DNA of 64,000 nucleotides from Methanoregula sp. (GTDB taxonomy: Archaea; Halobacteriota; Methanomicrobia; Methanomicrobiales; Methanospirillaceae), in contig JAUYTV010000009.1 of the NCBI GenBank assembly GCA_030694985.1, positions 1-64,000 on the forward strand. Reading direction: 5' to 3'. Shown piece by piece: positions 9,082 through 17,033 of this stretch. Numbering within the stretch: the first letter of the stretch is position 1; each line of letters begins with the position of its first letter. A model generated the notes under the pieces. It had not been told where the DNA came from, ran no database searches, and was given only the letters and a program-made list of their open reading frames with translations. Made by a program: the position numbers and the translations under genes.

Positions 9082-10875
9082 TCACTCCATTACGATTCCC
9101 GACAGCTTCCCACGGAACTGGCTCATGTAGAGATCAAAGTAGAATCCTTTCTTCATCATCAGCTCTGTGTGTGAGCCACGCTCAATGATTGCACCTTTGT
9201 CGATGACAAGGATCTGGTCAGCGTGCCGGATAGTCGAGAGCCGGTGGGCGATGATGAACGAGGTCTTGTCCTTCTGGAGCGCAAGCAGCCCCTCCTGGAT
9301 CAGTTTTTCTGTCCGGGTGTCCACGTTGCTTGTTGCTTCGTCAAGGATGAGCATGCGGGGGTTTGCCACGATCGCACGGGCAATCGTGAGCATCTGCCGC
9401 TGGCCCTGGGATAAGTTTGTCCCGCCATCGACAAGGATGGTTTGGTACCCTTTCGGTTGCTGGAGGATGAAATCATGGGCATTTGCCTGCCGGGCTGCCT
9501 GCACACATTCCTCGTCTGTTGCCGATTCGCGGGCATACTTCAGGTTTGCCATTATCGTATCAGAGAAGAGGAACGGTTCCTGCTGCACCTGCGCGATCTG
9601 GATCCTGAGCGTATCCTGCTTTACTTCCCGCACGTCATTGCCATCAATGCGGATCGCCCCGTTCTCGATATCATAGTACCGGGTTAAGATATTGATGATC
9701 GTGCTCTTGCCGGCACCTGTCGGGCCGCAGAGCCCAAAAACCTGCCCCGGGCGGGCATGGAACGTGTTGTCCGTCAGGATCCGCCGCTCCGGAATATATG
9801 AAAAGTCCACGTGGTCAAAGATCACATCCCCGTCAACTGCCGGCATTGCCGGTGCATTTTTCCGGTCATCCACACCGGGCTTCTGGTCCAGGACTTCAAA
9901 GACGCGGGATGCTCCCACGATCGCATTCAGGATCTGGGCATACGATGAGAAGATGGTAGTAAATGCGCCAAGCAGGCTGAACGAAAAACCGATGAATGCA
10001 ATCAGGGTACCTATCTCAGCCATACCCTCCATCACCATAATTCCCCCGACAAGGAGGAGAATGACAATTACAATGGTGGTAAAGATGTTGGATACCTGCT
10101 GGCTGATGAGCGCAGAGAACTGGGCTTTTTCACCGATATCGGCAACCTTCCGGCTCATTGCAGAGAACCGCCGGGACGCTGCTTCTTGCTGGCGGCAGGC
10201 AATCACGGTCTTTGAGCCGGAGATCCACTCCTCGGCAAACCCGTTTAAGTCCCCGGTCTTTTCCTGCAGCAGCACAAACGCAGGGCCGGATGTTTTTGTT
10301 ATCAGCCACGAGGCTCCGACAAGAGCAAGAACTACAATATAAGAAAGGATTGTTAAGGACTGGTTGACAAGCAGCATGACAATGCTGGTGATGATGATAG
10401 TCATGATCGCCTGGCCGGTCTGGAGCGAGCCGATGCTGATGAACTGCTCGATCACCTGGGTGTCATTTGTCACCCGGCTCATCAGTTCTCCGATCGGGCG
10501 ACGGTCAAAGAAGCCCAGAGACATCTTCTGGATGTGAGAAAAGAGGTCAATGCGAAGCTGGTAGAGGGCATCTTGCGAGATGTTCGAGAGCAGCTTCTCA
10601 GAGATCGCTCCCGATATCCAGATAATTATTGCTCCTGCAAACAGCCAGATGATGATCTGGTATAATGGTCCAACCGGCCCTGGTCCGGCTGATATGATGT
10701 TGGTTGCAGCCCCCATCAGGAGGGAGAAGATCGCTTCGATCAGGGCAAATACTGCCATTAAGAAGATGACCAGAGCCAGTTTCAGTTTATGGGGACTCAT
10801 GTATCCCATGAACCGTTTCACTGTGGGGATCATTGACGGCAGGGAATCATCTTGCGGAACCTGCAGGGCCTTCAT
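9082..10875 (-). CDS. ABC exporter half-transporter, catalytic Walker B subunit
   Basis: A type IV (B-family) ABC exporter subunit of 597 aa: six transmembrane helices in residues 1-330, then a nucleotide-binding domain. Walker A is GPTGAGKST, the signature is LSQGQRQ and Walker B is LILDEATSNVD with the canonical catalytic glutamate. The signature departs from LSGGQ. The partner gene overlaps it by 4 bp and has the complementary defects, so the two form a heterodimer with one competent and one degenerate ATP site. It would export lipids, peptides or drugs; the substrate cannot be predicted. The ATG at 10875 lies inside the upstream partner gene, indicating translational coupling. Confidence 0.93.
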   Translation of the reverse strand: MKALQVPQDDSLPSMIPTVKRFMGYMSPHKLKLALVIFLMAVFALIEAIFSLLMGAATNIISAGPGPVGPLYQIIIWLFAGAIIIWISGAISEKLLSNISQDALYQLRIDLFSHIQKMSLGFFDRRPIGELMSRVTNDTQVIEQFISIGSLQTGQAIMTIIITSIVMLLVNQSLTILSYIVVLALVGASWLITKTSGPAFVLLQEKTGDLNGFAEEWISGSKTVIACRQQEAASRRFSAMSRKVADIGEKAQFSALISQQVSNIFTTIVIVILLLVGGIMVMEGMAEIGTLIAFIGFSFSLLGAFTTIFSSYAQILNAIVGASRVFEVLDQKPGVDDRKNAPAMPAVDGDVIFDHVDFSYIPERRILTDNTFHARPGQVFGLCGPTGAGKSTIINILTRYYDIENGAIRIDGNDVREVKQDTLRIQIAQVQQEPFLFSDTIMANLKYARESATDEECVQAARQANAHDFILQQPKGYQTILVDGGTNLSQGQRQMLTIARAIVANPRMLILDEATSNVDTRTEKLIQEGLLALQKDKTSFIIAHRLSTIRHADQILVIDKGAIIERGSHTELMMKKGFYFDLYMSQFRGKLSGIVME

Positions 10876-12644
10876 GCTGCTTTTCCCCCTACAATCCCTT
10901 TTCCGAGCTGGGAATCATAGATCTCCTTATACTGCGAACTTGTCCTGAGCAGGTCTTCGTGGCGCCCGTTTGCAATGATCCGGCCGTTTTCCAGAAGAAT
11001 GATCCGGTCAGCTGAGATCACCGTGCTGATCCGTTGTGCGATCAGCAGTTTTGTGACCCCGGCAAATCTATGGTTGATCGCGTCCTGGATCCGGGCTTCG
11101 GTTGCCACATCGCAGGCACTCGTGCTGTCATCAAGAATCAGGATCTTTGGGTCTGCGGCAAGAGTTCTTGCGATCGCAAGGCGCTGACGCTGGCCACCGG
11201 AGAAGTTTGCACCGTGTCGTGCCACAGATTCGTCGTACTGCTGGGGAATGTTCCGAATAAACCCGTCAGCATCCGCGTCTGTGGCTGCTGCGATAATATT
11301 TTCTTCTGACCGGTTTTCTGTGGCAAACAGGAGATTATCACGAATCGTACCGGAGAAGAGGTTGGGCTGCTGGAGGCAGATACCGACAATTCCCCTCAAT
11401 GTATTCTGCGGGATCTTCTTTACATCGGTCCCGTCGATGGTAATCTTTCCTGAAGTGACCTCATAAAACCGTGGGACAAGGTGAACGAGCGTTGATTTCC
11501 CGGAACCTGTGGGGCCCAAAAAACCGATCGTCTCTCCGGGTTCTGTTGAAAAACTGATATCCTGCAAGACGAGCGGGCCGGGTTTTCCATCAGGCGCAAT
11601 ATACCCAAAGCTGACATGGTCAAAGACCAGCCGGCCTTTCACAGATTTCAGATCAACGGCAACCGGCTGATCGCTGTCCTGAACATCTGCAACCGTATCG
11701 AGCAGCTCAAGGATCCGGTTTAACGACGGCCGTGCAGCAGAGATGGCCGGAAGCACCGTCCCAAGGATCATAAATGGCATGATGAGGAGGAACATGTACT
11801 GGACTGCTGCAATCACTTCTCCTGTGGAAAAACCCGTTCCTTCGAGCACCGATATTCCGCCAATATAGAAAATCGCGGCAAGGGCGATATTGACGGTTAA
11901 GAGCATTGTTGGGATCAGGACTGCGATATAGGACTGGGCGCGTAAAGATGCTGCCTTTACACTGCCGGCAACAGAAGAGAAGCGTTGGTTTTCGTACTTC
12001 TGGCGCACGAATGCCTTGACTACGCGGATTCCTGCCATATTTTCCTGCAGGGTGTCGCTCATTGCATCGTACTTCTGCTGCCGCACAGCAAAGACCGGCA
12101 GTACAAGCCAGAGATAGATGCCAAGCAGTGCGGAGAAGATGATCAGCAGTGCGACCATGAGCCAGAGCAGGGACGGGGATCGTATTGCGATCAGCAGGAT
12201 GGTGATGATGAGCATAATGGGAACGAGCGGGAGGTTTAAGATGCCCTGCTGGATGGCGATCTTGATGTTCTGGACGTCATTTGTCAGCCGGACGAGAAGG
12301 TCAGATGGACGCATCCGGTCGATGTTGCCAAACGAGAGGGTCTGGATCCGGTTGTATGCCTGTATCCTGAGGTGGTGGGCGGTCCTCTCAGAGAACTTGA
12401 CTGCAATGAACGTGTTGGCAACCTGACATGCCGCTGCGGCAAGGGTAAAGACCAGCATGTAACCCCCATAATGGATGACCATCGAGAGATTATTGCCACT
12501 GATGCCCTGGTCGATCAATGTTTGCGAGAGCGCCGGAATTGCCAGCGTGCCGATCGCGCCACCGATCGTCAATAGTATGGAGAGCAGCAGCCATTTCCGG
12601 TTCGGCTTCCACATCACAAAGAGGCGATTCATTCCTTTTCTCAT
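10872..12644 (-). CDS. ABC exporter half-transporter, degenerate-site subunit
   Basis: A 590-aa membrane-NBD fusion and the first gene of the exporter pair. The N-terminal transmembrane domain has helices near residues 20-40, 60-80, 135-180 and 245-300. The NBD has Walker A GPTGSGKST, the intact signature FSGGQRQRLAIA and Walker B LILDDSTSACD, in which the catalytic glutamate is aspartate. That replacement defines the degenerate site of known heterodimeric exporters such as TM287/288. Its intact signature serves the other subunit's Walker motifs. The ATG at 12644 begins MRKGMNRLF; the stop overlaps the next start by ATGA. Confidence 0.93.
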   Translation of the reverse strand: MRKGMNRLFVMWKPNRKWLLLSILLTIGGAIGTLAIPALSQTLIDQGISGNNLSMVIHYGGYMLVFTLAAAACQVANTFIAVKFSERTAHHLRIQAYNRIQTLSFGNIDRMRPSDLLVRLTNDVQNIKIAIQQGILNLPLVPIMLIITILLIAIRSPSLLWLMVALLIIFSALLGIYLWLVLPVFAVRQQKYDAMSDTLQENMAGIRVVKAFVRQKYENQRFSSVAGSVKAASLRAQSYIAVLIPTMLLTVNIALAAIFYIGGISVLEGTGFSTGEVIAAVQYMFLLIMPFMILGTVLPAISAARPSLNRILELLDTVADVQDSDQPVAVDLKSVKGRLVFDHVSFGYIAPDGKPGPLVLQDISFSTEPGETIGFLGPTGSGKSTLVHLVPRFYEVTSGKITIDGTDVKKIPQNTLRGIVGICLQQPNLFSGTIRDNLLFATENRSEENIIAAATDADADGFIRNIPQQYDESVARHGANFSGGQRQRLAIARTLAADPKILILDDSTSACDVATEARIQDAINHRFAGVTKLLIAQRISTVISADRIILLENGRIIANGRHEDLLRTSSQYKEIYDSQLGKGIVGGKAA

Positions 12645-12870
12645 TTAACCACCCGTCCGGGATTGTTTGTACCTGAATGATAGCGTTTTAGGTTTTAATC
12701 GTTCCGGTTATTTTCCCACTCTGGAACCAGGAACCGGTTATCTGTAAAAAAAGATCGTCGCTCAGGCAACACCCGGCCGAATTGGCACCTTTAAGGAGCT
12801 TGGGAAATGTCCTTAAAAGTGGAACGGGATTTCGTTTTCCCGGACTTAAAAGGCAGATAAAAAAAGAGAG

Positions 12871-13098
12871 TTAATTTTTTTTGGGGGGTTTTTCATCATG
12901 ATGGATTAATCTGCATTTGTTGACACACTCCCAGTTCTCTGGCAGGTACTTCCCGTCAGCACCGGGTTTCATCACCGCATTGTGCTTTGCCCCGCAGACA
13001 AGGCATTCCATAAGCCCTGCAGATTCGTCTACTACCTTCATCACATGCTCTTTTTTTGTCATGCTTTCTATCTCGATCCGCTTTGGGGATAAATCCAT
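12871..13098 (-). CDS. Small cysteine-containing protein, unknown
   Basis: A 75-aa protein (63 aa if translation starts at the second methionine, 13062). It contains C-x2-C (MECLVCGAKHN) and, about 25 residues later, C-x3-C (WECVNKC), an arrangement that could bind zinc. I do not recognise the family. The sequence is charged and non-repetitive and ends with a lysine-rich tail. It follows the ABC exporter on the same strand but lies upstream of it, separated by 226 bp that I read as an ordinary intergenic region with oligo-A/T tracts. Confidence 0.6.
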   Translation of the reverse strand: MDLSPKRIEIESMTKKEHVMKVVDESAGLMECLVCGAKHNAVMKPGADGKYLPENWECVNKCRLIHHDEKPPKKN

Positions 13099-13352
13099 TG
13101 AATGAAGAATCGGAGCAGGTTAAAAAAATCCGCATATGAACGATCGATACGCATTTTTTTTTAATTTTTCCCATTGATTTTTATGAATGGTTACTTCATG
13201 TCATACATCCAATACCTATGTGGTGACTCGTTCACAGAATACCTGCCAAACGGCGATGCACAAAATATACATGGATGCTACGGTGTCTTTGAACAATCCT
13301 TTGCATGGCAACGGTATTTTGTAATCTGTTATTCCTATTACGAGGTTGAATT

Positions 13353-13622
13353 ATGGAAGCTATATCCTTTGAAGCCCCGCAAGTCTTTGTGCCTGATCCC
13401 ATTCATATCCACATTCTTCAGGCAGTCGGCGATAAACAGGGTTGCCACATAACCCATGTAGTTCAGCAGCTTCTCGCCAATCATGGTGAGAGCAGTATCA
13501 GATCAAACATTCGTATCTTACTGTCCAAGCGATATCTCGATGGAGGTAAATCCAGCAGTGAGATTATTCTCAGGCTCACATCGAGTGGCCGTCTTCTGCT
13601 CCAGAAAGCACCAATCAGCTGA
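13353..13622 (+). CDS. Small winged-helix-like protein
   Basis: An 89-aa protein. PIHIHILQAVGDKQGCHITH, followed by a helix, SSIRSNIRILLSKRYLD and the wing-like EIILRLTSSGRLLLQ, matches the layout of a winged helix-turn-helix (a recognition helix containing SIRSNIRIL). GAGGTTGA precedes the ATG at a good distance. It could be a stand-alone DNA-binding regulator. The 250 bp upstream (13099-13352) contain an overlapping frame of about 90 codons that I reject; otherwise they are AT-rich with nothing identifiable. Confidence 0.6.
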   Translation: MEAISFEAPQVFVPDPIHIHILQAVGDKQGCHITHVVQQLLANHGESSIRSNIRILLSKRYLDGGKSSSEIILRLTSSGRLLLQKAPIS

Positions 13623-13725
13623 TCAACTCTTCCCTACCCCCAAGGGATAAGCCCCACAGCACCTTTTTTTTAATTGTTCGTGTTCAGCCGGTTTTAAAAA
13701 CAGACGCCGCTGGTTCATGTACAAG

Positions 13726-14076
13726 TCAGGGCAGGGTTACAAAAATCTGCCGCCAGGGTTTCCTGCCAATGGCCCGGGTCTGGTGTCCTTTTCCGGTAAG
13801 GTCCTCTGCAAGAAGGACATCTCCCTTGCCAAACCTGCGTTTCTCGCCACTGCCCGCTTCGATCTCGGCTTGACCGTCCAGTGTCACCACGTACTCCCGG
13901 CACACCACATTATGCCATGGATAGATGTAGCCGGGCGGAATCTCCCGGAAAAAAACTGCCTTTGCTCCGATCGGTTCGGAGAACAGCCCTAATGGTCCTT
14001 TAGGATCGAAAGGCACCTCTATATCTTCAAAATACGAGTGATTGTCCAGTCCGGTATAGAGTCGTATGATCTTCAT
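13726..14076 (-). CDS. Cupin-domain protein
   Basis: A single-domain cupin of 116 aa. The start was placed at the ATG at 14076 (MKIIRLYTGL), because the longer frame would overlap the peptidase gene by about 90 bp. The double-stranded beta-helix motif 1 is partly recognisable (PPGYIYPWHNVVCREYVVTLDG, with one histidine and an acidic residue), and motif 2 is the GDVLLAEDLTGKGH segment with a histidine. The segment GEKRRFGKGDVLLAEDLTGKGHQ is typical of small cupins that bind a metal and a small molecule. The role is unknown. Its start lies 56 bp after the stop of the C39-like peptidase, so the two may share a transcript. Confidence 0.75.
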   Translation of the reverse strand: MKIIRLYTGLDNHSYFEDIEVPFDPKGPLGLFSEPIGAKAVFFREIPPGYIYPWHNVVCREYVVTLDGQAEIEAGSGEKRRFGKGDVLLAEDLTGKGHQTRAIGRKPWRQIFVTLP

Positions 14077-14132
14077 GGGACTTTTCCCTGATACAATCGT
14101 GTACCGGAAAAGGGAAAAACCAATGCTTTCTC

Positions 14133-14894
14133 TCAGGATGGATGGGTGGTGTTGCCAGGCACCACGACCACATACGCCCGGTTCCTCATATTCTCCGGGA
14201 AATAGTGGGCATCGAACCACATGGCATCAAACTCCCCGTAGTTGAAGTAGGTGATCCCGTCAACCCGGTCATCATGGCAGTCCACAGAATCGGCAAAGAT
14301 GATCACATCATCCCATACGGTTTCTGTGCCCCTTGTATCATAGCCGACAACCACCACCCAGTGCCCACCCCAGTCTATCCATTCAACGATCGTGGGGATG
14401 CCATTTCTTAAGTTCTCGCGGAGCATCTCGCTGCTTCCTCCTGTTCCCCATGTAGCGTTCATTCCATTGCGGGTAAACCATCCAGCCATCTGTTCCGGGT
14501 TTGTGCCGATCGTCTCAGAGGTGTTCATCTCGTTACCTACGCGGAGTTCATCTGCATCCGTATTCTTTAACGGTTGCCCGTACCAGGACATCACAGTCAT
14601 TGCAGCAACCGGCCCACAGCTGTAGTTGGTCACCTGCTGTCGGAAACTCTTGAGGGGGAGGACTGTGAGATTATTGTCAGATTTCAGCGTATCGAAATCG
14701 ATGCCGGTATAATAGTGTGGCCCGGGCAGTTGTGTATCAAGGGCGTATTTCACATCACCTGTCAAAGAACTGGTGGCAGGTGCGGGTCTGAGTGCAGGGC
14801 CGGTAAGAATCATGGCCACAGCCAGTACTACGATGAGACCACAGATGCTGGCAATGACAAGAAGGTGAAGCGGGCGCATGGTAAAAATCCTCAT
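14133..14894 (-). CDS. Secreted or membrane-anchored C39-like cysteine peptidase
   Basis: A 253-aa protein. Residues 8-32 form one hydrophobic N-terminal segment (signal peptide or anchor). The rest is a papain-like C39 fold: catalytic C93 in NYSCGPVAAMTVMSWYG, histidine H178 in WGGHWVVVVGYD and aspartate D202 in IIFADSVD. This layout matches stand-alone C39-like domains that lack an ABC transporter. It would act outside the membrane, cutting peptides or an unknown amide. The gene overlaps the preceding AN1-type gene by 4 bp (ATGA), so the two are translationally coupled. The target is unknown; the catalytic triad appears intact. Confidence 0.82.
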   Translation of the reverse strand: MRIFTMRPLHLLVIASICGLIVVLAVAMILTGPALRPAPATSSLTGDVKYALDTQLPGPHYYTGIDFDTLKSDNNLTVLPLKSFRQQVTNYSCGPVAAMTVMSWYGQPLKNTDADELRVGNEMNTSETIGTNPEQMAGWFTRNGMNATWGTGGSSEMLRENLRNGIPTIVEWIDWGGHWVVVVGYDTRGTETVWDDVIIFADSVDCHDDRVDGITYFNYGEFDAMWFDAHYFPENMRNRAYVVVVPGNTTHPS

Positions 14895-15226
14895 CCGGTA
14901 TGATATCTGCTGAACACCAGCCAGGCAATCCCAAGAAGGATCAGGACAATAATTGCCATCATGATCTTAATGTACGGGGTCCCTGCACCCACCTTCTTCT
15001 TTGCTTTGCCTTGCAAATCCGCGATGTAACCGCTACCCGCGGGTGTTGCCCCCACCGTCTTTTTTACGGCTATGCCTGCGGCCGGACGGGGTTTACTGTT
15101 CCACAACCCGATATTTACGCAGGTGTGGTTGGGCGGCAAACGGCAGTCGGGGCAGTATTTCCCCCCGCAGTACTGGCAGGAGAACGGGAGCACAACTTCG
15201 TTTCTGCAGTGATCGCACCGGGTCAT
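14891..15226 (-). CDS. AN1-type zinc finger protein with a C-terminal membrane anchor
   Basis: A 111-aa protein. Residues 4-36 hold an AN1-like zinc finger (C4-x2-C7-x9-C17-x2-C20-x4-C25-x2-C28, then H34 and C36). A linker of about 50 residues leads to one transmembrane helix near residues 86-105 and a short basic tail (SRYHTG). AN1 fingers in archaea are small and of unknown role; in eukaryotes they bind proteins of the ubiquitin/proteasome system. Coupling by ATGA overlap to a secreted peptidase suggests a membrane-linked protein-quality or processing pair, which is inference. Confidence 0.8.
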   Translation of the reverse strand: MTRCDHCRNEVVLPFSCQYCGGKYCPDCRLPPNHTCVNIGLWNSKPRPAAGIAVKKTVGATPAGSGYIADLQGKAKKKVGAGTPYIKIMMAIIVLILLGIAWLVFSRYHTG

Positions 15227-15334
15227 TACCCTTTTTTGTTGACTGCCCGGGCATTAAGAATTCTGCTTTGGGCAGACTGTAAAAAAATCACCCGGTCTTC
15301 AATATCCTGAACCTCAAAGAGGGAGGAATTCTTG

Positions 15335-15868
15335 TTAAAGATGGATAAACGGCAACACACTCGCATGTGCAAAGGCAATGAACGCAAACCCGGCCAGGAC
15401 AATGACAAAGAATCCGGTCGAGACTACGCTCTTGATCGTACGAGAGCGATGTGCCGCTTTGTGGAGATCCTCCCATGCATGGGACTCAAAGAGGTGGAGG
15501 AGGAGCGTGCAGAAGAGGTAGGTTGCATACATGGCCAGCACCACCCCGCAGACAAGTCCCCAGTTGAACACTGCCGCAACAAGACCCCAGATGCCTATGG
15601 CAAGGTTGGCATACCCGACCTCAAGCTGGAACTCCTTATGCTCCTGCCGCCACCCCATCCGGATCTGGTCGGACTCGTAATAGACGGAGTGCCGGACAAA
15701 ACTGATGATTCCAACGAAGCCGGCAAGGATTGCAGTTACGATCCTGATGGCTAACTCAATGTTGATAAAAAGATAAAAAATACCAATAAATATCCCGATC
15801 ATGGATATGACCAGGGTCGCTCCCATCAGAAGCGAGGCCTCATGCGCTGTCGGTTGTGCTGCTCCCAT
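15335..15868 (-). CDS. Four-helix integral membrane protein, unknown
   Basis: A 177-aa membrane protein with hydrophobic segments near residues 13-35, 38-58, 88-125 (probably two) and 147-170. A conserved-looking cytoplasmic or periplasmic loop, YYESDQIRMGWRQEHKEFQ, lies in the middle. It resembles archaeal and bacterial membrane proteins of the DUF6790 type, but I hold that only weakly. The ATG at 15868 is the only reasonable start. It precedes the AN1 gene by about 110 bp on the same strand. No enzymatic motif is visible. Confidence 0.65.
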   Translation of the reverse strand: MGAAQPTAHEASLLMGATLVISMIGIFIGIFYLFINIELAIRIVTAILAGFVGIISFVRHSVYYESDQIRMGWRQEHKEFQLEVGYANLAIGIWGLVAAVFNWGLVCGVVLAMYATYLFCTLLLHLFESHAWEDLHKAAHRSRTIKSVVSTGFFVIVLAGFAFIAFAHASVLPFIHL

Positions 15869-15979
15869 AATTCTCCCTCATAATTCGTTCTTGTAGGTGA
15901 ATGACTCATACAGGGAGAAAAACCCTGCGAAAAAAAGAATCAAACGACTTATGCCCATTAGTGCCGGAATACTTAGGAT

Positions 15980-16345
15980 ATGGGGCGTTACCAGCAGGGC
16001 GATGTCATACTTGCACCCGTTGCTTTTGAGGAGCGGGGGGGCGCAAAGACACGCCCGGCCATTGTGATCTCAGCGGCTGAAAACGGCGAGGTGCAGATCT
16101 GCCCGGTCAGCAGCCACCCGCCAACGGATGCACCCTGTATACCGATCTCGCTTAACGATTTTTCCGATGGAGGGCTTGACCTTTTTGAGGAGAGCTATGT
16201 TCTTACAACCCGCATCCGCACTATCCGAAGCGGTGAAGTAGTAGGTAAACGGGGCAGGCTTACAAAGGAGTGCATTGCCTCAGTTATTGCTAAAACGCCC
16301 GGACAGAAAGCAAAAAGCACAGATACAAAAAAGAGGTCCGGGTAA
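15980..16345 (+). CDS. PemK/MazF-family toxin-like protein without a neighbouring antitoxin
   Basis: A 121-aa protein. The N-terminus MGRYQQGDVILAPVAF, followed by the KTRPAIVIS strand, is the characteristic start of the MazF/PemK fold. The later region (VLTTRIRTIRSGEVVGKRGRL) is the usual strand and dimer segment. MazF enzymes cut single-stranded mRNA. No AbrB- or RHH-like antitoxin frame is visible immediately upstream or downstream, unlike a classic mazEF pair. The basic, lysine-rich tail (KAKSTDTKKRSG) is extra. It may be an orphan toxin, have a distant partner, or have lost toxicity. Confidence 0.8.
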   Translation: MGRYQQGDVILAPVAFEERGGAKTRPAIVISAAENGEVQICPVSSHPPTDAPCIPISLNDFSDGGLDLFEESYVLTTRIRTIRSGEVVGKRGRLTKECIASVIAKTPGQKAKSTDTKKRSG

Positions 16346-16408
16346 TTTTTCCCAAGGGATAATGCGCTGTGAAAATATGGGTTTACGTAAAAAAACCACA
16401 GGCCCTTT

Positions 16409-16924
16409 CTAGTCCCTGAGATAAAAACGCCATTTGCAGAACAGTTCCTTGGGATGGGGATCGGGGGGGGCAAACACACATTCCACGCAGATGCGTTCAT
16501 CGATCATCTGTGCAAAGCTCGTGAACTCAGCCCGGTGCATCTCGCGGCAGACATACTCTCCCTCCCCCCGTTTGAGCCGTGCCTCCTGTGTAGGGCAGGA
16601 CGGCACGGTGATGATCACTTCATCTGCTTTCTCCTCAATCACATAATCGACAATAATCGCCCACGGGAACAAACGGAGCGCTTTAACAAAACCGGATAGT
16701 CCTTTTTCAGTTATAGTAAACCGCCGCATGAGATCCTTTGCCGCCATGCCCCCGGCTTTGCCCCACACCTGCTCGTTTAACTTCTCTGCCACGGGCTGGC
16801 CATAGTGTTCTGCAACATAGATGAACCAGAACGCATCAACAACCCGGTAGTGCCAGAGCAGGAATTCCAGGTACTCGCGTTTCTTTTCATCCGTCATCCG
16901 GTCAAAAATTGCAGGGTTTGTCAT
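16409..16924 (-). CDS. DUF6125-like protein with conserved cysteines
   Basis: A 171-aa soluble protein. [23 protein letters not shown] at the N-terminus, with [11 protein letters not shown] and the C-terminal cysteine-containing half ([21 protein letters not shown], then [14 protein letters not shown]), resembles archaeal DUF6125 or L-2-amino-thiazoline-4-carboxylate hydrolase-like proteins, often found in methanogens. Function is unknown. The cysteines could bind a metal or cofactor. It is transcribed divergently from the adjacent methanopterin gene with about 110 bp between, and convergently with the MazF-like gene. Confidence 0.6.
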   Translation of the reverse strand: MTNPAIFDRMTDEKKREYLEFLLWHYRVVDAFWFIYVAEHYGQPVAEKLNEQVWGKAGGMAAKDLMRRFTITEKGLSGFVKALRLFPWAIIVDYVIEEKADEVIITVPSCPTQEARLKRGEGEYVCREMHRAEFTSFAQMIDERICVECVFAPPDPHPKELFCKWRFYLRD

Positions 16925-17033
16925 AATTTGTCAGTGAGAAGGGTTGCCCGGCAAGGTAAAAGAGTGTACGGTGCCGGAAAAACCATAGTGGCCTGGCATT
17001 ACACTTATCAGTTCCTGCGATAAGGTTGTTGGG

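Noticed and set aside
13174-13452. A 92-codon frame overlapping the winged-helix gene
   Set aside because: Different frame, aromatic- and Cys-rich random composition, weaker start context; the 13353 gene has the better ribosome site and fold.
14077-14220. N-terminal extension of the cupin gene to 14220
   Set aside because: Would overlap the peptidase 3' end by about 90 bp and adds residues without conserved features; the ATG at 14076 is better.
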